Shown: piece by piece, positions 23,950-40,085 of the stretch | Numbering within the stretch: position 1 is the first letter of the stretch | Layout of the letters: each line of letters opens with the position of its first letter | Assembly: GCA_051530055.1 (NCBI GenBank) | Contig: CM121343.1 | Span: 3,596,001-3,660,000, forward strand | Direction: 5' to 3' | Length of the DNA stretch: 64,000 nt | Origin: Neoechinorhynchus agilis | Taxonomy: Eukaryota; Acanthocephala | The notes under the pieces: generated by a model | The model's database searches: none | Told to the model about the DNA's origin: nothing | What the model saw: only the letters and a program-made list of their open reading frames with translations | Made by a program: the position numbers and the translations under genes

Positions 23950-26915
23950 GTTTTTTATTAAAGATATTCTGAGAAACCTCGTCGGTCAATAGCCTACGAT
24001 ATCGTCGTCCACTTCAATGAACTTTTGTTTAACTTAAAAATTTCTATAATCAGAAAGCCTTCCATTTATTGCGTTTCATTGAGTAACATTAAAACTTTCT
24101 CCATTGGCAGATGAACTAATTGAACAATCGATATTCAACAATAAAACATTTACATCAACTTTACTCTTTTTTTAAGATTAAACTCAAAACTACGATTACA
24201 AATGGCATTAAAATTCAAGCCACTTAGAATTCCATCTCAAAAAATGAAAAGTATGATTAAACCTTTTAAGGTTTTCCTAGAAAAATAAACTTGCGCCTAT
24301 GAGTTTTTATTTTTTATTAAAGACATTCTGAGAAACATCGTCGGTCAATAGCCTACGATATCGTCGTGCACCTCGATGAACTTTTATTTAACTTAAAAAA
24401 TTTTATAATCAGAAAGCCTTTCATTTATTGCGTTTCATTGAGCAACATTAAAACTTTCCCCATTAACAGATGAAATAATTGAACAATCGGTAATCAACAA
24501 TAAAACATTTACATCAAATTTTCAATTCACTTAGAATTCCATCTCAAAAAATGAAAAGTATGATTAAACCTTTTAAGGTTTTCCTAGAAAAAATAAAATT
24601 GCGCCTAGTTTTTATTTTTTATAAAAGACATTCTGAGAAACCTCGTCGGTCAATAGCCTACGATATCGTCGTGCACTTCGATGAACTTTTATTTAACTTA
24701 AAAAATTTTATAATCAGAAAGCCTTTCATTTATTGCGTTTCATTGAGTAACATTAAAACTTTCCACATTGGCAGATGAACTAATTGAACAATCGATAATT
24801 AACGATAAAACATTTACATCAAATTTTCAATTCACTTAGAATTCCATCTCAAAAAATGAAAAGTATGATTAAACCTTTTGAGGTTTTCCTAGAAAAAATA
24901 AACTTGTGCCTATGAGTTTTTATTTTTTATTAAAGACATTCTGAGAAACCTCGTCGGTCAATAGCTTACGATATCGTCGTCCACTTCAATGAACTTTTGT
25001 TTAACTTAAAAATTTCTATAATCAGAAAGCCTTTCATTTATTGCGTTTCATTGAGTAACATTAAAACTTTCTCCATTGGCAGATGAACTAATTGAACAAT
25101 CGATAATCAACAATAAAACATTTACATCAACTTTACTCTTTTTTTAAGATTAAACTGAAAACTACGATTACAAATGGCATTAAAATTCAAGTCACTTAGA
25201 ATTCCATCTCAAAAAATGAAAAGTATGATTAAATCTTTTAAGGTTTTCCTAGAAAAAATAAAATTGCGCCTAGTTTTTATTTTTTATAAAAGACATTCTG
25301 AGAAACCTCGTCGGTCAATAGCCTACGATATCGTCGTGCACTTCGATGAACTTTTATTTAACTTAAAAAATTTCTATAATCAGAAAGCCTTTCATTTATT
25401 GCGTTTCATTGAGTAACATTAAAACTTTCCACATTGGCAGATGAACTAATTGAACAATCGATAATTAACGATAAAACATTTACATCAAATTTTCAATTCA
25501 CTTAGAATTCCATCTCAAAAAATGAAAAGTATGATTAAACCTTTTGAGGTTTTCCTAGAAAAAATAAACTTGTGCCTATGAGTTTTTATTTTTTATTAAA
25601 GACATTCTGAGAAACCTCGTCGGTCAATAGCTTACGATATCGTCGTCCACTTCAATGAACTTTTGTTTAACTTAAAAATTTCTATAATCAGAAAGCCTTT
25701 CATTTATTGCGTTTCATTGAGTAACATTAAAACTTTCTCCATTGGCAGATGAACTAATTGAACAATCGATAATCAACAATAAAACATTTACATCAACTTT
25801 ACTCTTTTTTTAAGATTAAACTGAAAACTACGATTACAAATGGCATTAAAATTCAAGTCACTTAGAATTCCATCTCAAAAAATGAAAAGTATGATTAAAT
25901 CTTTTAAGGTTTTCCTAGAAAAAAATAAAATTGCGCCTAGTTTTTATTTTTTATAAAAGACATTCTGAGAAACCTCGTCGGTCAATAGCCTACGATATCG
26001 TCGTGCACTTCGATGAACTTTTATTTAACTTAAAAAATTTTATAATCAGAAAGCCTTTCATTTATTGCGTTTCATTGAGTAACATTAAAACTTTCCCCAT
26101 TGACAGATGAACTAATTGAACAATCGATAATTAACGATAAAACATTTACATCAAAATTTCAATTCATTTAGAATTCCATCTCAAAAAATGAAAAGTATGA
26201 TTAAACCTTTTAAGGTTTTCCTAGAAAAAATAAAATTGCGCCTAGTTTTTATTTTTTATAAAAGACATTCTGAGAAACCTCGTCGGTCAATAGCCTACGA
26301 TATCGTCGTGCACTTCGATGAACTTTTATTTAACTTAAAAAATTTTATAATCAGAAAGCCTTTCATTTATTGCGTTTCATTGAGTAACATTAAAACTTTC
26401 CACATTGGCAGATGAACTAATTGAACAATCGATAATTAACGATAAAACATTTACATCAAATTTTCAATTCACTTAGAATTCCATCTCAAAAAATGAAAAG
26501 TATGATTAAATCTTTTAAGGTTTTCCTAGAAAAAAATAAAATTGCGCCTAGTTTTTATTTTTTATAAAAGACATTCTGAGAAACCTCGTCGGTCAATAGC
26601 CTACGATATCGTCGTGCACTTCGATGAACTTTTATTTAACTTAAAAAATTTTATAATCAGAAAGCCTTTCATTTATTGCGTTTCATTGAGTAACATTAAA
26701 ACTTTCCCCATTGACAGATGAACTAATTGAACAATCGATAATTAACGATAAAACATTTACATCAAAATTTCAATTCACTTAGAATTCCATCTCAAAAAAA
26801 TGAAAAGTATGATTAAACCTTTTAAGGTTTTCCTAGAAAAAATAAACTTGCGCCTATGAGTTTTTATTTTTTATTAAAGACATTCTGAGAAACCTCTTCG
26901 GTCCTCGTACACTCG
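23950..26915. repeat. Satellite array with alternating ~308 and ~355-bp units
   Basis: About ten units, marked by ATTCTGAGAAACCTCGTCGG near 23961, 24321, 24628, 24939, 25291, 25599, 25955, 26265, 26569 and 26877. Spacings are about 360, 307, 311, 352, 308, 356, 310, 304 and 308. The longer form carries an extra block of about 45 bases (containing AAACTACGATTACAAATGGC). Open frames of 75-80 codons recur in the units but are repeat-encoded and not called as genes. A scrap of the unit lies inverted near 57075-57148. Confidence 0.95.
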
Positions 26916-28320
26916 AGTCTTTATGAGTCTTATTCTTTATGCATTAACGAATAAAACGTTTAATTATTATCTTCCATTCACCTCCCTTGACAACGCATTT
27001 AATTATCTTTTTGCGTGGTTTTGAATCAATTGAGCCGTGAATCGAATCCGGGCAAACGGCTGGTGGCACATCCTTACAGGAGTCCACAAAAAACCGTTAG
27101 GGGGTTGAAATATCTCATGAAGGAGTTTTCTTTTAAACGTCTTATTTCAAAAGGATGTTTGATGTAGTTGAGACCGTGAAAATCTTTTCTTTGGATCCCA
27201 AACGGTTCTCGACTTTGGTCTATTGCTCCACATTCCATTGCACGATGACGAGGCCGAATAATCTCTCGCGAAATGAGTTCCCAGCGAATGACGCAAAATT
27301 GAAAACGTATAAAAAGCGAAACACCAATTCCGCAATCACAATAATAATAATAATAAAATAATTTAACCGTTATTCTATTCCAAGTAATCCACAATTTAAG
27401 GACTTGTTGCATTTTTCATTTTTCGTCGCATAAATCACTAAGTATTGTTTTATGACTCGATTCGTTCAGCACAGCGATCGTCGTTCAAAATAGTTAAACT
27501 AGTTAAAGCAACAAATCTTCCACTTAATTCCTGGAATTTCAATAAATCTACTTATTAAAAAATTGAATTTTGCACACATTCCATTAGACGATTAGCCTTT
27601 ATTGCGATTGGTCCGTTGTTGTAAATGCGCTAATTAATTTTTTGTGGATTGGTTTCTTTCGGTAAAATAATTTAAGTTGTCAAACCTTTCCTGTTTGGAA
27701 AAGAAGATCCTTATAATGATTTTTTTTCTAAATTTTACGGTTTATTTTTTAAGTTAAACTGAGAAGTATTTGATCTTTTTCGTTTTGGTTGTTCTTTTCA
27801 CGAAATTTCGAATATGCTTTTACATCAAATATTCAAGAGGCTGAGCGAGAAAATCTTGTTCTAAAACTTTGGATTGATGGAGTTTTCATCTTGGACGTCA
27901 TTTGTTCCCTTACCGGGACAGTGTTGTTTCGCCAAATTTCTACAGGCGAAGCTTTTAGAAAAACACAACTCAGTGAACTTGTTTTTGCGACATGAATTTA
28001 AGTTCGTGTAAACTTCTCATTCACTACAAAACTTTCAAGACTTCGTTTGCTTAAGGATACAGTCGTCTATTTCCTCCATGTGATTGAATATTTCAAATGC
28101 GCAGTATTCATTCTTCGTCTTGGGATTTCTATGATTAAATTAACCGAAATCGTCCTTGAAGTAGAAAACTGCTACTTGTTTCACTAAACAAGTGCACGAG
28201 TGCATAATGAGTCTTTCTTTTGGTAGCTATACCACTCAGGATTTAAATGCTCTAAATTATTTCCGATATTTCACGTCGTATAATGCCGACTTTTCCCTTT
28301 GATTCTCATCGTCTAAGCTT
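26916..28320. other. No recognisable gene
   Basis: AT-rich spacer between two satellites. A half-copy of the MITE family seen at 14.7 kb (TTTCTTTTGGTAGCTATACC) lies near 28211-28285. The frames at 27074-27412 show no motif. Confidence 0.5.
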
Positions 28321-28329
28321 TTAAAAGTC

Positions 28330-29825
28330 ATATGGAGAAAATCCTTCAGGATGATAAAGTTAGAATTGTGGTGGAGATATTCCCCTTGGTTAAAAGGTAT
28401 TTCTGAGCAATAAAATACCTCTTTATCCTGGGAGTATCCTCACGACGATTCTAGTTTTTAACAGTCATATAAAGAAAATCCTTCGGGATGATAAAGTTAG
28501 AATCGTGGTGGAGATATCCCTCTTAGTTAAAGGATATTTTATTGCGAAGAAATATTTCTTAAGCGAAGGAGTATCTTCACGACGATTCTAGTTTTTAAAA
28601 GTCATATAAAGAAAATCCTTCGGGATGATAAAGTTAGAATTGTGGTGGAGATATTCTCCTTGGTTAAAAGGTATTTCTGAGCAATAGAATACCTCTTTAT
28701 CCGGGGAGTATCTTCACGACGATTCTAGTTTTTAACAGTCATATAAAGAAAATCCTTCGGGATGATAAAGTTAGAATCGTGGTGGAGATATCCTCTTAGT
28801 TAAAAGATATTTTATTGCGAAGAAATATTTCTTAAGCGAAGGAGTATCTTCACGACGATTCTAGTTTTTAAAAGTCATATAAAGAAAATCCTTCGGGATG
28901 ATAAAGTTAGAATTGTGGTGGAGATATTCTCCTTGGTTAAAAGGTATTTCTGAGCAATAGAATACCTCTTTATCCGGGGAGTATCTTCACGACGATTCTA
29001 GTTTTTAACAGTCATATAAAGAAAATCCTTCGGGATGATAAAGTTAGAATCAAACCAAAAAAAAAACACGGAGTATCTTCACGACGATTCTAGTTTTTAA
29101 AAGTCATATAAAGAAAATCCTTCGGGATGATAAAGTTAGAATGTGGTGGAGATATTCCCTTGTTAAAAGTATTTTGGAAAAATACCTCTTACGGAGTATC
29201 TTCACGACGATTCTAGTTTTTAAAAGTCATATAAAGAAAATCCTTCGGGATGATAAAGTTAGAATCGTGGTGGAGATATTCCTTGTTAAAAGTATTTTGG
29301 AAAAATATCTTACGGAGTATCTTCACGACGATTCTATTTTAAAAGTCATATAAAGAAAATCCTTCGGGATGATAAAGTTAGAATGTGGTGGAGATATTCT
29401 CCTTGGTTAAAAGGTATTTCTGAGCAATAAAATACCTCTTTATCCGGGGAGCATCTTCACGACAATTCTTGTTTTTAAAAGTCATATGGAGAAAATCCTT
29501 CGGGATGATAAAGTTAGAATTGTGGTGGAGATATTTTCCTTGGTTAAAAGGTATTTCTGAGCAATAGAATACCTCTTTATCCGGGGAGTATCTTCACGAC
29601 GATTCTAGTTTTCAAAAGTCATATAAAGAAAATCCTTCGGGATGATGAAGTTAGAATTGTGGTGGAGATATTCTCCTTGGTTAAAAGGTATTTTATTGCT
29701 AAGAAATATTTCGCGGGAAAAACAAAGATTTTCAAATCTTTGCTGACTTCCTCTTTCGAAATAAATCTTAGCAATTAAATACCTCTTAAAAGGTTGAGTA
29801 TCTTCACCGCAATTCTAGTTTTTGG
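28330..29825 (+). repeat. ~137-bp satellite array A, about 11 units
   Basis: Units contain AAAATCCTTCGGGATGATAA, then a dyad (GAGATATTCTCCTTGGTTAA against TTTATCCGGGGAGTATCTTC), then TAGTTTTTAAAAGTCATATA. Spacing is about 137 for the first six units, with shorter degenerate units around 29.05-29.35 kb. The array ends with a small foldback around AAAGATTTTCAAATCTTT (about 29.74 kb), about 220 bases before the SERCA start codon. The same satellite, inverted, is at 45.6-47.3 kb. Confidence 0.95.
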
Positions 29826-30047
29826 AATTGTTATCTTTAAAGTTAGGATAAAATCGTCCATTTGAACGCAGATGAAAATCTTTTGGTGGATGGACGGTTT
29901 CTTTGCACGATCATCCGACGTGAAATATCGGTAACAAATCAGTCAATTTAAATTCTGGATGTTATAGCTACCAAAACAGAGTATATTTTCCTCCCCGAAG
30001 ATAATGAGCCTAGATCGTTTCCATAAGAAGTATTTTCTTTGTTTTAG

Positions 30048-33694
<3,647 letters not shown>

Positions 33695-34224
33695 TATTCC
33701 ACTAGGGCATCACGATGGTAAAATATAATATAGGAAAGTCACAAATATATGGATTCTGACAAGACGTTTCGTGAGGGATTGAGATTTGTGGGACTGGGCT
33801 TTTTCAAATACTACCGATTTCTATCGAAATATCCCTTAAATTGAATTTTCTATATTTATTATCAGTACCACTTTTAAGCAGTGACGGAAACTTTGACAAG
33901 GAATCGTCTGTAAACGCTTAGATGGCTGTTCATTAGATACTGTGCAATCAACGAGCTTTTACGGGGCACTATCGCAATAGTTCTCTAAAACTCTTGAATA
34001 TTCATGAATTAAAAAGAAGCAACTTATTGACTTTACATTTTTCTTTTCGCTTTGTAGAAAGTGCCTCTATGGGACGCTGCCATGCTGGCATTCACGGTGA
34101 CTACTTCATTATTGCTTCCGACTCGAAATCACGTGTGAGAAATACCACTTATACCAATTTGGAATGAGCTAAGTTTCTACCAATGATTTAACAGGTTCGA
34201 GATTGTTTTTATTCTCTTATTTCG
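33695..34224. other. SERCA 3' flank
   Basis: AT-rich sequence after the SERCA stop codon, with no recognised gene. Confidence 0.4.
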
Positions 34225-34535
34225 TCCAGATTTATTATCGAACGGAAAATAGGTGTTTTATTTATTTATTGCTTCAAATTTTTCGACGCCTTGCGTCGTC
34301 GTCAGGAAGCTTTTCTTCGGTTATCTGAAAAGGAATCAGAGGAGGGCAACGCTGTCCGTCAGCTCATCCCTCAGGGGATGCTCAATAAGAGGGATGAGCT
34401 GACGGACAGCGTTGCCCTCCTCTGATTCCTTTTCAGATAACCGAAGAAAAGCTTCCTGACGAAGACGCAAGACGTCGAAAATTTGAAGCACGAAATAAAT
34501 AAAACACCCATTTTCCGTTCGATAATAAATCTGGA
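34225..34535. repeat. Foldback with ~147-bp arms and a 16-nt loop
   Basis: Left arm 34225-34372 and right arm 34389-34535 are nearly perfect inverted copies. The loop is AGGGGATGCTCAATAA. It lies between the convergent 3' ends of SERCA (+) and the cadherin gene (-). No coding content. Confidence 0.95.
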
Positions 34536-34775
34536 ATAAAACATGAGGGTGTTGGGGAAAAGAGGCTTTCCATAATTCTCTTATTTAGGACATATTCGAC
34601 CAGTGAATATCCGAATTGCGTCCCTCTTTTTCTTGTTTCAAACTCAAATTTGCATATAAATATTCGTTTCGGACAAAATTTGTGAATACCATGCGTTGGG
34701 AGTCATTGGATTAAATAACATTTCTGATTGCTCGTCGCATTGAAATTAAACAGTTTATTAGGAATCCGAATTAAA

Positions 34776-37243
34776 TTACAAGTAATTGGCCGATACATCG
34801 GTGAACTGTTCGGGTATACGGATTTTTAGGTTTTCACTTACGGATAAGTCATTGGTAGCTTGAGTTTTATTGGATGGATTACAACAGCAAACCAAAGGTC
34901 GACTGCGTTTGATGCTGAACCGTCGAATGTTGCATCTTTCGAAGGATCCAAAAGTGAGGAAATAAACAAGTACCCCTGATGTTAAGATTGCCATCAGCAA
35001 AAGCACAGCAGTTACAATGGGCAAGGGAATCAGAGCGGACGTTTGTTTCGTTTCGAAGTTTTGATCATAGGAACTATCGATAAATACTTTTAAAGTCTTT
35101 TTGCTACATAACCTCTTTTGGCCATTGTCACAGGCGATGAGTACAACATCATAAACCCCGGATTCCACCAGGAAGTGCCTCAATTGCAGGACACTTGCGT
35201 TCAGTTGAAAAACTCCAAAACTATTGGAATCGATTCGGACGTCAACAAGTCCATTTGGTCCGCTATCTGGATCAAAGACTACGATGGAACATATGATTGT
35301 TTGTCCAAATTCAGCACGAACTCTAAAAGTTTCAGCGTCTGGCTTTACGAAAATGGGATAATTGTCGTTAATGTCAGAAACTGTAATTTTGACATGACCA
35401 ATAACTGATTCGGAATCAACAACTTTGACTTCACATGTATACTTTGATTGTCGTTCCCGATCCAGCTCATGATCCGGAAAAAGAAGAATATCTCCTGTTG
35501 GACTTAGAATAAACGGGCAATTGCGACCTTTCAAGGTGAGGCTATCGGCGCTATGTTTATGCATTTTTAAAGATCCGATGGGCACCGTGAATTTGTGATC
35601 TTCACTGATTGTAAATGCGTATTCTAGTCTTGAATGCGAGCCCATATCCTCGAACCTAATGTAGGCTTGATCGAATTTAAAGAAACGAGTTTTATCGTAC
35701 ATTTCTAATTTAAGTTAATTCATATTTTACAAAATATATGAATTCACCTAAAATATGGCATACCGTTTTTTCACCGCTGTTGTCATCTGCGTGAACATTC
35801 GTGTTTTTATTAATGGGCGATGTTCGAATTCAAGCACAATACTAACATTATCCGGATTAATAACACCAATGGATTTCATATCACTAGAAATTGAAAGATT
35901 AAACAACCGATGGCTGAAACGCGGTCTTTTCGGTCCTAGATTATTGCGATCGATTTGTATAAAACGTTCATCACTTGCTCCACGTTTGTCTGTTGCTCGA
36001 CAACGAAACCAAAGTTTGTTCAAAACATTCAAACGATTCAGTGTCAAACTATGGCATCGACCTTGAATTGAATGAATTTTCACTCCGTTTGAAGTGCAGT
36101 TAAGTTCAAAATCGTCTTTTCTGTCTTCATCTCGAATACATAAATCACCTATGGTATTTTCTACTTCCCCAACATAAACAGTGTTATTCTCAAATGCCAA
36201 TCGACTGTTTAAGTAAAGATATGGCGACTCGTTTTCGTCCTCTACGTTAATGTCTAATTCGAGAAATCTCAAATAATACGCAACAAACAAGTTGAGATTT
36301 CTTGAAATATTATAAGGACATGATCTATTATTTTCTTTTTGATAGCTGCGATCACTAAAACGTATTGCGATTTAAATTCAAAATCAAAATTTCGTCTTAG
36401 TCGTAAATATCCCTCGTTTCCAATAATAAACATTGCTTCCATGTTCACATCAATAATCATGTACTTCACATCGTGTGCTTCCGGTAGCTGTAAAACGTCT
36501 CTTTGATTCTCCTTTACGCTCATGTTCAACCAATGAGTTTGGATTTTATCTCTGTACATGATCGAAGGGAGTACAATAATAGTGTACTCCGCAGACGTTG
36601 AACGTCTGTAAAGTCCACATTCGAAGACTTTTAATATCACACGTGAGACTTTTCTGCTTCCTAATGGACGAACAATAACAAGATCCAATTCTTGACGTTC
36701 TCGGGTGAAATTTATCTCATACTCATTTGTCTTAGAGGCGAGCTCATAGCTGCAAACGGAAAATGGAGGCGAATCTCCATCTGTAGCCGGTTCAATTGGT
36801 ATCTTGGAGCCCAATGGAGTATCCGAACTCACATATAATGCATTGTAAGTATGGCTAAAGGTGGGATAATTGTCGTTGATATCAACGATGTGGATTCGTA
36901 GTACTACGATCATCGTGTTTTCAACTACAAGTCTCTGTTCAATGATGCAATCCGGTTTACATGAGCATAGACGCAATTGGCACAGCAATTCTCTGTCAAG
37001 ACGGTCATTAGATTCCACTTTCTTGTCGTTTAAGTGGATCAAATGACTGGTTGGACTTTTGAGTACTTGTATGGTTGATTGGCGGCTGTCGTCGCGAAGA
37101 ATATTGGAGAAATCGAAAATTTGTTTAGGCGAAGTATTTTCTTCTTGAATGGATACATTGAATATGGATACTTTTATGGGCAAACTCCGTTCGATTATGA
37201 GGTTAATGCATAATATGGTGGTAAAAACTGTTCTTGATTTCAT
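34776..37243 (-). CDS. Protocadherin-like single-pass cadherin
   Basis: Three segments (37243-36303, 36261-35750, 35707-34776) join to about 794 residues. The N-terminus is a probable signal peptide (VFTTILCINLIIERSLPI). Calcium-binding linker motifs of extracellular cadherin repeats are visible: VDINDNYPTF, INVEDENESPYL and VSDINDNYPIF. A transmembrane segment near the C-terminus (PLPIVTAVLLLMAILTSGVL) precedes a short tail of about 70 residues with CCC and no clear catenin-binding motif, so it resembles a protocadherin rather than a classical cadherin. It would mediate cell-cell contact at the plasma membrane. A probable polyadenylation signal (AATAAA, complement at 34754-34759) lies 17 bases after the stop. 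Both introns are atypical. Confidence 0.85.
35708..35749 (-). other. Cadherin intron 2, 42 nt, possible AG-AT intron
   Basis: Read on the minus strand, exon 1 ends ATA-TTT-T, the intron starts AGGTGAATTC and ends CTTAAAT, and exon 2 starts TA-GAA-ATG, keeping frame. GAATTCATATATTTT and AAAATATGAATT inside it form a hairpin. A GT-AG alternative of about 113 nt exists, from the GTATGC donor upstream to ACATTAG, but it drops about 20 residues. Confidence 0.5.
36262..36302 (-). other. Cadherin intron 1, 41 nt, hairpin ends
   Basis: On the minus strand the intron begins AGAAATCTCAA and ends with the exact inverse TTGAGATTTCT. Removing it yields a continuous frame into ELDINVEDENESP, a good cadherin linker. 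A canonical 35-nt GT-AG alternative inside the same stretch also keeps frame (giving EISTYINVEDENESP), so splicing here is undecided. Confidence 0.5.
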
Positions 37244-38590
37244 TCCTATCAGGCGGCCATTTAACGTTTAAGTTCAAATTGTGTCGTGTATATCTAAAAC
37301 TAAACAATTGAGAGTAAATGGGAAATGCCATTTTTACTTTAGTAGAGTTCGAATGAAATATTCTTTTACTCTTACTCTGTTGTCAGGTGACATATGGACA
37401 TGCTAGGAGGACTAATTGTGTATGTCTTGTTATTCCGAGTTGTCATTCCACTAATTATCTTTAGTTTTTGTGTGTTTCCAAACCCTTTCATTACATCCCA
37501 AAAACTTGGAAGGCACATAGTCCCAAAGTTGGTTGATCGGAGAAGAGAGCTCACCACAGGGAGAGCCGATTCTACTACTCTTCTTTACACAACCGCTAGT
37601 AAACTTGACAAGCATTAAGAATTGCGTAAGACGAATGAATGCTTAATTTCATATTTCTCTATTGATCAGATGACAGTAGCTTTTCATCTTGATAGGAGAC
37701 AGCAACGATTTACAATCTCACGAGTGTCTAGTTCGTCTAGGAAGCAATTTAAAGACAGCTTGATTTCAATGCATTACAATGTCCTACGACTCATCGAAAA
37801 TAGAAGAGGATTATACAAAACCATGAATCTAAATCGATCAATATGATATAAAGGCTGATTGTAGTCTTTAAACGATTGGAGGACGACCTAGATTATATGG
37901 TAAGATAAGCTTATGTTGCAGATCGTATAAATGATTTTGATTGAAAAATAGTATCTGACATGTCAACAGTCATGTTTGTCCCCTACACAAGACATAATGG
38001 CAAATGGTAAGCAGACTATCCAATTGAAGGCACCTTCCGCCCCCCCACCCAATGAAGCTCCATTAGAGACTACACCGTGGATGTTGTTTATCCTGAGGAA
38101 ATGGCAAAAAGGAATTCATATGTACCTTCAAAATGTCAAACAGAATATCAACAAATCGTCCTCCCAAGCCGCCCTTTTTATTCCCACCATTTGTATATAT
38201 AGATGTAGATTTGTGTGTGTGTGTGTACGGTGCCAGCAGACCTAAAAGAGGAGGTGACAGCGGAAGGAGAATGTAAACTTGGTACGAAATACAACACAAT
38301 CGTGATTATTCTCAATCAAGTACAGAATTGTGAAGGAAGTAAATCTATTCTCAATTATAACTCGCTATTTTAGTTTGAATGAGCTGAAACCGGATGACTG
38401 AAAACACTTCTTTTGTAATAGACCTATAATCTTTGTGTAATATGCGATAACCTTCCAATCACTTAGTTGCCTAATGTTAATCATTCGTTTGGATAATTGC
38501 CGGTTAAAATCATAAAAACGAAAATATGATGCTTGGTGCTCTACCTTTAGAACTTTCAAATTTTAATCCCTCAAAAGCATTAATCCCAAG
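37244..38590. other. No recognisable gene
   Basis: Short frames on both strands without motifs. A short GT run lies at about 38213-38225. This is the upstream flank of the cadherin gene. Confidence 0.5.
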
Positions 38591-38594
38591 TGAA

Positions 38595-40085
38595 ATCGCT
38601 AGGTGGTGTGCACGTTCATAATGTGCTCGATATGTCGATGGTTCAACGCCACCGGTCGCTGGGTTCCATGGGTGTGCGAGGCTGCTGGAAGGGTGGGGGT
38701 CAGGTTTGAGATCACCCATCAGCCCCAAAAGTGGGTTGGCCCTACCCCTTCGAGTGCCGCTAAGCGCCTCCGATGTGTAAAGGCTCCAAAGGAATATGGC
38801 CGAGAGGCTCAAAAGAAGATGTCACAAACTAACAAGTGTATGAGGCCTTGATAATAAATAAAAATAAAAATAAATGCGACGCATAGGGGGCCGTGTGGTG
38901 TGCGCGTTCATAATACGCTCGATATGTCGATGGTTCAACGCCACCGGTCACTGGGTTCCATGGGTGTGCGAGGCTGCTGGAAGGGTGGGGGTCAGGTTTG
39001 AGATCACCCATCAGCCCCAAAAGTGGGTTGGCCCTACCCCTTCGAGTGCCGCTAAGCGCCTCCGATGTGTAAAGGCTCCAAAGGAATATGGCCGAGAGGC
39101 TCAAAAGAAGATGTCACAAACTAACAAGTGTATGAGGCCTTGATAATAAATAAAAATAAAAATAAATGCGACGCATAGGGGGCCGTGTGGTGTGCGCGTT
39201 CATAATACGCTCGATATGTCGATGGTTCAACGCCACCGGTCGCTGGGTTCCACGGGTGTGCGCGGTTGCTGGAAGGGTGGGGGTCCGGTTTGAGATCACC
39301 CATCAGCCCCAAAAAGTGAATTGGCCCTGGCCCTTTGAGTGCGGCTAAGCGCCTCCGATGTGTGCAAGTCAAGCCGAAAGGCTCCTAAAGGAATATAGCC
39401 GAGAGGCTCAAAAGAAGATGTCACAAACTAACAAGAGTGTATGAGGCCTTGATAATAAATAAAAATAAAAATAAATGCGACGCATAGGGGGCCGTGTGGT
39501 GTGCGCGTTCATAATACGCTCGATATGTCGATGGTTCAACGCCACCGGTCGCTGGGTTCCACGGGTGTGCGCGGTTGCTGGAAGGGTGGGGGTCCGGTTT
39601 GAGATCACCCATCAGCCCCAAAAAGTGAATTGGCCCTGGCCCTTTGAGTGCGGCTAAGCGCCTCCGATGTGTGCAAGTCAAGCCGAAAGGCTCCTAAAGG
39701 AATATAGCCGAGAGGCTCAAAAGAAGATGTCACAAACTAACAAGAGTGTATGAGGCCTTGATAATAAATAAAAATAAAAATAAATGCGACGCATAGGGGG
39801 CCGTGTGGTGTGCGCGTTCATAATGTGCTTGATATGTCGATGGTTCAACGCCACCGGTCACTGGGTTCCACGGGTGTGCGAGGCTGCTGGAAGGGTGGGG
39901 GTCAGGTTTTAATCACCCATCAGCTCCAAAAGTGGGTTGGCCCAATTCCTTCGAGTGCGGCTAACGCTTCCGATGTGTGCAGTCAGCCGAAAAGGCTCTC
40001 AAAAAAGGAATATAGCCGAGTGGCTCAAAAGAAGATGTCGCAATACCAATCAATCAATCTGAAGAACATAACCATGCGTATGTCT
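38595..40085 (+). repeat. SINE-like ~300-bp repeat, five tandem copies
   Basis: Same family as 13560-14135. Units begin near GTGGTGTGCNCGTTCATAAT at about 38601, 38894, 39186, 39495 and 39804. Each has the B-box-like GGTTCAACGCC. The first four end in an A-rich tail followed by ATGCGACGCATAGGGGGCC. Units 3 and 4 (about 309 bp) are almost identical to each other, as are units 1 and 2 (about 292 bp), showing recent local duplication. Frames of 60-90 codons on both strands are repeat shadows. Confidence 0.95.

Noticed and set aside
24551-26415. Repeated 75-80 codon plus-strand frames
   Set aside because: They are the same satellite unit read repeatedly; copies differ by frame-disrupting changes and there is no known domain.
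28330-29825. CRISPR-like array
   Set aside because: Units are contiguous ~137-bp satellite monomers without unique spacers, in animal DNA.
38510-39681. Many 60-100 codon frames on both strands
   Set aside because: All lie in the SINE-like tandem array and mirror one another on opposite strands, which is expected from GC-rich repeats.
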